8,321 nucleotides of DNA, taken from NCBI GenBank assembly GCA_964440605.1, contig CAYTSW010000122.1, positions 1 to 8,321 on the forward strand, given 5' to 3'. This stretch comes from CAYTSW01 sp964440605. GTDB taxonomy: Bacteria; Planctomycetota; Phycisphaerae; Phycisphaerales; UBA1924. The notes under the pieces are model-generated. The model did no database searches, had not been told where the DNA came from, and worked only from the letters and a program-made list of their open reading frames with translations. How positions within the stretch are numbered: the first letter of the stretch is position 1; the number at the start of each line of letters is the position of its first letter. Made by a program: the position numbers and the translations under genes. This document shows positions 6,168 to 8,321 of the stretch, piece after piece.

Positions 6168-6507
6168 GGGTCTTCTTTCTTCTTTGATGGCGCGTTACGC
6201 CGCGCACGATGTCGGCGATGAGTTTGGAATCGATCGTGTTCTGTTGTCGGATGCCAGGACGCTCGCCGCGAGATGAGAATGGGGCACGGGACGACTGTGG
6301 TCGCCGGGCGGAATCGGTCGGTGCATGCGTCTGATGGCGGGGGGAGGCATCTCGGAGTGGAGTGGTGGGGGCTCGCGTTGGCTCCTAGCATCGCGGCCCC
6401 GCTGGAAGGCGGGAGGTTCGGAGACTCGAAGGCGGCGCGATCGCCCCGGGGCTGAGCGTGATCGGCCCCGCCGATGGGCGGCCCGCGACGCAGGAAAGGA
6501 GCCCGCG
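6168..6507. promoter_or_regulatory. divergent intergenic region, 340 bp
   Basis: No gene is supported here. The left end carries the purine-rich ribosome-binding tract of the lipoprotein gene on the minus strand, and the right end carries AGGAAAGGAG (6492-6501) for the hydrolase. The region must hold both promoters. For the hydrolase the best -10-like site is TAGCAT at 6386-6391, 116 nt before the ATG and without a clear -35. Between these sites are a GCCCCGGGGC palindrome (6443-6452) and two overlapping 5-bp hairpins, ATCGG/CCGAT (6461-6475) and CCGCC/GGCGG (6468-6481), which cannot form together. I could not pick a lipoprotein promoter with confidence. Confidence 0.4.
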
Positions 6508-7350
6508 ATGGGCTACACGTGCCGGCTGCTGCGCAACGGCGGGTTCAAGCTGGACGCGGGGGCGATGTTCGGGCTGATCCCGCGTGTCGTCTGGACGCGG
6601 TGGCTCGAGCCGGACGCCGAGAACCGCATGCCGCTGCAGCAGAACTGCCTGCTGCTGGAGGGACACGGTCGGCGGGTCATCGTGGAAGTGGGAATCGGCG
6701 ACAAGTTTGGCGCCAAAGAACGCGAGATGTACGCGATGGAGGAGCGCTCGGTGCACGACGCGCTGCGCGAAGCGGCGTGCGATCCGGACGACGTCGACGC
6801 GGTGATTGTCACGCACCTGCACTTCGACCACGCCGGGGGGCTCACGCGCTGGCACTCCGACAACGGCGACCGGACGATGCTGACGTTTCCCAACGCCGAG
6901 ATCATCACGCAGCGGCGCGAGTGGGAAGACGCCATCGCCAACAAGAGCACGATGCACAAGACGTATCTCTCGACGCACCTGACCGACCAGGTCGCCGAGC
7001 ACGCGCGGCTGGTGGACGGCGAGATGGAGGTGCTGCCGGGGCTGCGCGTGCTGCCCTGCCCGGGTCATACCTGGGGCCAGCAGGCGGTACTGATCGACGA
7101 CGACAAGGGGCGGACGGTGTGCTTCGTGCCCGACGTGATGCCGACGCGTCTGCACGCGCGGCCGACGTGCAACATGGCGTACGACGTTGAGCCCTACACC
7201 TCGATGCTCGAGCGGACGAAGCTGCTGGAGCGCGCGAGCGATGAGGGGTGGGTGCTGGTGCTGGATCACGAGCCGGGCCATCCGGCGTTCACGGCGCGGG
7301 TGGACCCGGAGAAGCCGGGGAGTTATGTGTTGGAGGAAGTGGAGTTGTAG
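6508..7350 (+). CDS. metallo-beta-lactamase-fold hydrolase
   Basis: This is a metal-dependent hydrolase of the MBL superfamily, in a branch that includes lactonase-like enzymes. All metal ligands of a dinuclear site are visible in the 280 residues: the HxHxDH motif HLHFDH at 103-108 (H103, H105, D107, H108), H187 in PCPGHTWGQQ, the bridging D209 in VPDVMPT, and H254 in LDHEPGH. No signal peptide is present, so a cytoplasmic location is expected. The substrate is unknown; lactones, thioesters or phosphodiesters are all hydrolysed by this fold, and the lactonase-like order of motifs is only suggestive. The ATG at 6508 has a strong AGGAAAGGAG site ending 6 nt upstream; the frame is open back to 6325 but that part is Arg/Gly-rich and unconserved-looking. 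The gene stands alone between a divergent and a convergent neighbour. Confidence 0.92.
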   Translation: MGYTCRLLRNGGFKLDAGAMFGLIPRVVWTRWLEPDAENRMPLQQNCLLLEGHGRRVIVEVGIGDKFGAKEREMYAMEERSVHDALREAACDPDDVDAVIVTHLHFDHAGGLTRWHSDNGDRTMLTFPNAEIITQRREWEDAIANKSTMHKTYLSTHLTDQVAEHARLVDGEMEVLPGLRVLPCPGHTWGQQAVLIDDDKGRTVCFVPDVMPTRLHARPTCNMAYDVEPYTSMLERTKLLERASDEGWVLVLDHEPGHPAFTARVDPEKPGSYVLEEVEL

Positions 7351-7365
7351 AGCGGCCGCGAAACG

Positions 7366-8274
7366 TCACCGGGCTCGCGCCCGGTGCTCGTTCGGTTGTC
7401 GCCGGTGGGAACCGATGAGCGCGAGCAGGACGAGGGCGAGCGTCGAAGGCGTGGGGACGAGCAGGGTGACGGAGCGGTCGACGGGGACGCCGGTGTCGTC
7501 GGTGATGGCGAGGTCGAGCGCGCTGATGTAGTAGCGCGTGCCGCGGCTGTAGACGACGCCGTTCATGAGGTCGGGGATGAGTTCGTTGCCGGGGAGTGGC
7601 GATGGATTGCCGAGGTGGTACAGGTTGAAACGGGTGAGTGGAACGGGCGAGCCGTAGAGGGCGACGGCTTCGGGGCCGGTGAAGAAGGGGACGCTCTCTG
7701 CGCCCCGCGTGACGTAGCGGTCGAAGGTGGACTGGTTGTTGGTGGGGAGGCTGCCGTTGACGGTGCGCCAGCCGTTGAAGGCCAGGGCGTGGCCGAGTTC
7801 GTGCAGGAACACGGACACGGCGTCGGTGCGGTCGTTCGGCACGGGGACGGTGCGGGCGAAGGGGTCGGGATCGAACCAGAGTTCGTGATCGAGGTAGGCG
7901 GTGCCGAGGGTGATGATGATGTCGGCCTGGCTCGCGTTGGGGTCGTTGCCGGTGCGGAGTTCGTGGGCGGCGCCCTGCTCGAAGGTGGCGTAGCCGTCGA
8001 TGTTGCCGACGAAGGCGGATGTGGCGCTGGCGCCGGTCGCGGTGGGGATGTTGGCCTGGGTGACGTAGACCTCGAGAGAAGCGGCGCCGATGAGGTAGCG
8101 GTCCCAGAAATAGCCGGCGGCTTCGACCGCGGCGGTGATCTCGGGCTCGCGCAACTGCAAGTCCGAGCGGCTGGGGTCGAGCGTGACGTCCCATGAGATC
8201 GAGGCTTGGGCGATCGCGGGCGCGACCGGTAGCAGCGCGAGAGCGGCGAAGCGGGCGAGGCGGCTCTTGAGCAT
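7366..8274 (-). CDS. secreted HExxH metalloprotease-like protein with PEP-CTERM-type tail
   Basis: This is a probable exported zinc metallopeptidase. The 302 residues start with a signal peptide (MLKSRLARFAALALLPVAPA) likely cut after AQA at residue 24. The zinc motif is HELGH at 158-162 in FLHELGHALAFNGW, so H158, E159 and H162 are ligands and base. The Gly usual in metzincins after HExxHxx is Ala165. H220 (NLYHLGN) and M237 (PDLMNG) could be the third ligand and Met-turn; this is inference. ISALDLAITDDTGVPV (250-265) is a late conserved-looking segment. The C-terminus shows VPTPSTLALVLLALIG (273-288) followed by basic SHRR, a PEP-CTERM-type sorting signal with Thr for Glu, expected to be handled by an exosortase. 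Ten residues follow RR, more than usual. The ATG at 8274 has GGAGGAG 8 nt upstream. It could also be an inactive adhesin-like relative. Confidence 0.85.
   Translation of the reverse strand: MLKSRLARFAALALLPVAPAIAQASISWDVTLDPSRSDLQLREPEITAAVEAAGYFWDRYLIGAASLEVYVTQANIPTATGASATSAFVGNIDGYATFEQGAAHELRTGNDPNASQADIIITLGTAYLDHELWFDPDPFARTVPVPNDRTDAVSVFLHELGHALAFNGWRTVNGSLPTNNQSTFDRYVTRGAESVPFFTGPEAVALYGSPVPLTRFNLYHLGNPSPLPGNELIPDLMNGVVYSRGTRYYISALDLAITDDTGVPVDRSVTLLVPTPSTLALVLLALIGSHRRQPNEHRARAR
7367..7386. terminator. bidirectional hairpin terminator between convergent genes
   Basis: CACCGGGC (7367-7374) and GCCCGGTG (7379-7386) form a perfect 8-bp GC-rich stem with the 4-nt loop TCGC. It lies 16 nt after the hydrolase stop on the + strand and covers the last six codons and most of the stop codon of the metalloprotease gene on the minus strand. 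On the minus strand it is followed by ACGTTTCG and on the + strand by CTCGTTCG, so U-tracts are weak. Its position between convergent genes supports termination in both directions. Confidence 0.6.
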
Positions 8275-8284
8275 GGCGATGACT

Positions 8285-8301
8285 CCTCCGGTTCTCGGAG
8301 G
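8285..8301 (-). promoter_or_regulatory. hairpin masking the metalloprotease ribosome-binding site
   Basis: On the minus strand CCTCCG and CGGAGG (8296-8301 and 8285-8290 in + coordinates) form a perfect 6-bp stem with a 5-nt loop. The downstream arm is the Shine-Dalgarno sequence of the metalloprotease gene, whose GGAGGAG ends 8 nt before the ATG. Folding would hide the ribosome-binding site, which could limit translation. The transcription start lies outside or near the right edge of the window, so it is not certain that the upstream arm is in the message. Confidence 0.4.
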
Positions 8302-8321
8302 GCATCGGCGGGACGGCGGGG

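Noticed and set aside
6378..6394. Sigma-54-type promoter in TTGGCTCCTAGCATCGC
   Set aside because: The GG to GC spacing is 11, not the required 10, and the -12 part does not match.
6325..6507. 61-residue N-terminal extension of the MBL hydrolase
   Set aside because: A strong ribosome-binding site fits the ATG at 6508 and the extension is Arg/Gly-rich without similarity to the fold.
1..8321. Mobile elements, CRISPR arrays, tRNA or rRNA genes, defence systems
   Set aside because: No transposase, integrase, Cas or nuclease motifs, no regularly spaced repeats and no tRNA-like cloverleaf were seen on either strand.

Overview
The window is a GC-rich, densely packed bacterial chromosome segment with nine protein genes and no tRNA, rRNA, CRISPR array or insertion sequence that I can see. 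The best guess for the source is a planctomycete, probably of the Phycisphaerae. This rests on the base composition, a PEP-CTERM-type sorting tail written VPTPST instead of VPEPST, several starts without a Shine-Dalgarno site, and the family make-up. It is inference, because no marker gene settles it.

Layout from left to right. greA (transcription elongation factor) lies on the + strand behind a leader of about 100 nt that can form two mutually exclusive hairpins. It converges, with a 6-bp gap, on a five-gene minus-strand run. In order of transcription that run is ruvB (Holliday-junction helicase), a class I SAM-dependent methyltransferase, a stand-alone class II glutamine amidotransferase (YafJ/EgtC-like), an FAD-dependent oxidoreductase of the geranylgeranyl-reductase/halogenase-like group, and a secreted helical protein with LTxxQ-like motifs. 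Gaps in the run are 2, 38, 15 and 45 bp, so co-transcription is likely. Upstream of ruvB, on the same strand, is a small lipoprotein gene of unknown function.

A 340-bp divergent intergenic region separates the lipoprotein gene from a + strand metallo-beta-lactamase-fold hydrolase with a complete metal-ligand set. The hydrolase gene converges on the last gene, a minus-strand secreted metalloprotease-like protein with a HELGH motif and a C-terminal sorting signal. A perfect 8-bp hairpin between these two genes overlaps the protease stop codon and probably acts as a bidirectional terminator.

Functionally this is mostly housekeeping and cell-envelope material. The methyltransferase and flavin oxidoreductase look like tailoring enzymes for a lipid, quinone or polyketide product, but no scaffold-building enzyme lies in the window. 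Points worth a second look are the greA leader, the ruvB/biosynthetic gene run, the leishmanolysin-like spacing of candidate zinc ligands in the protease, and RNA structures over stop codons and one ribosome-binding site. I found no convincing defence system or mobile element.
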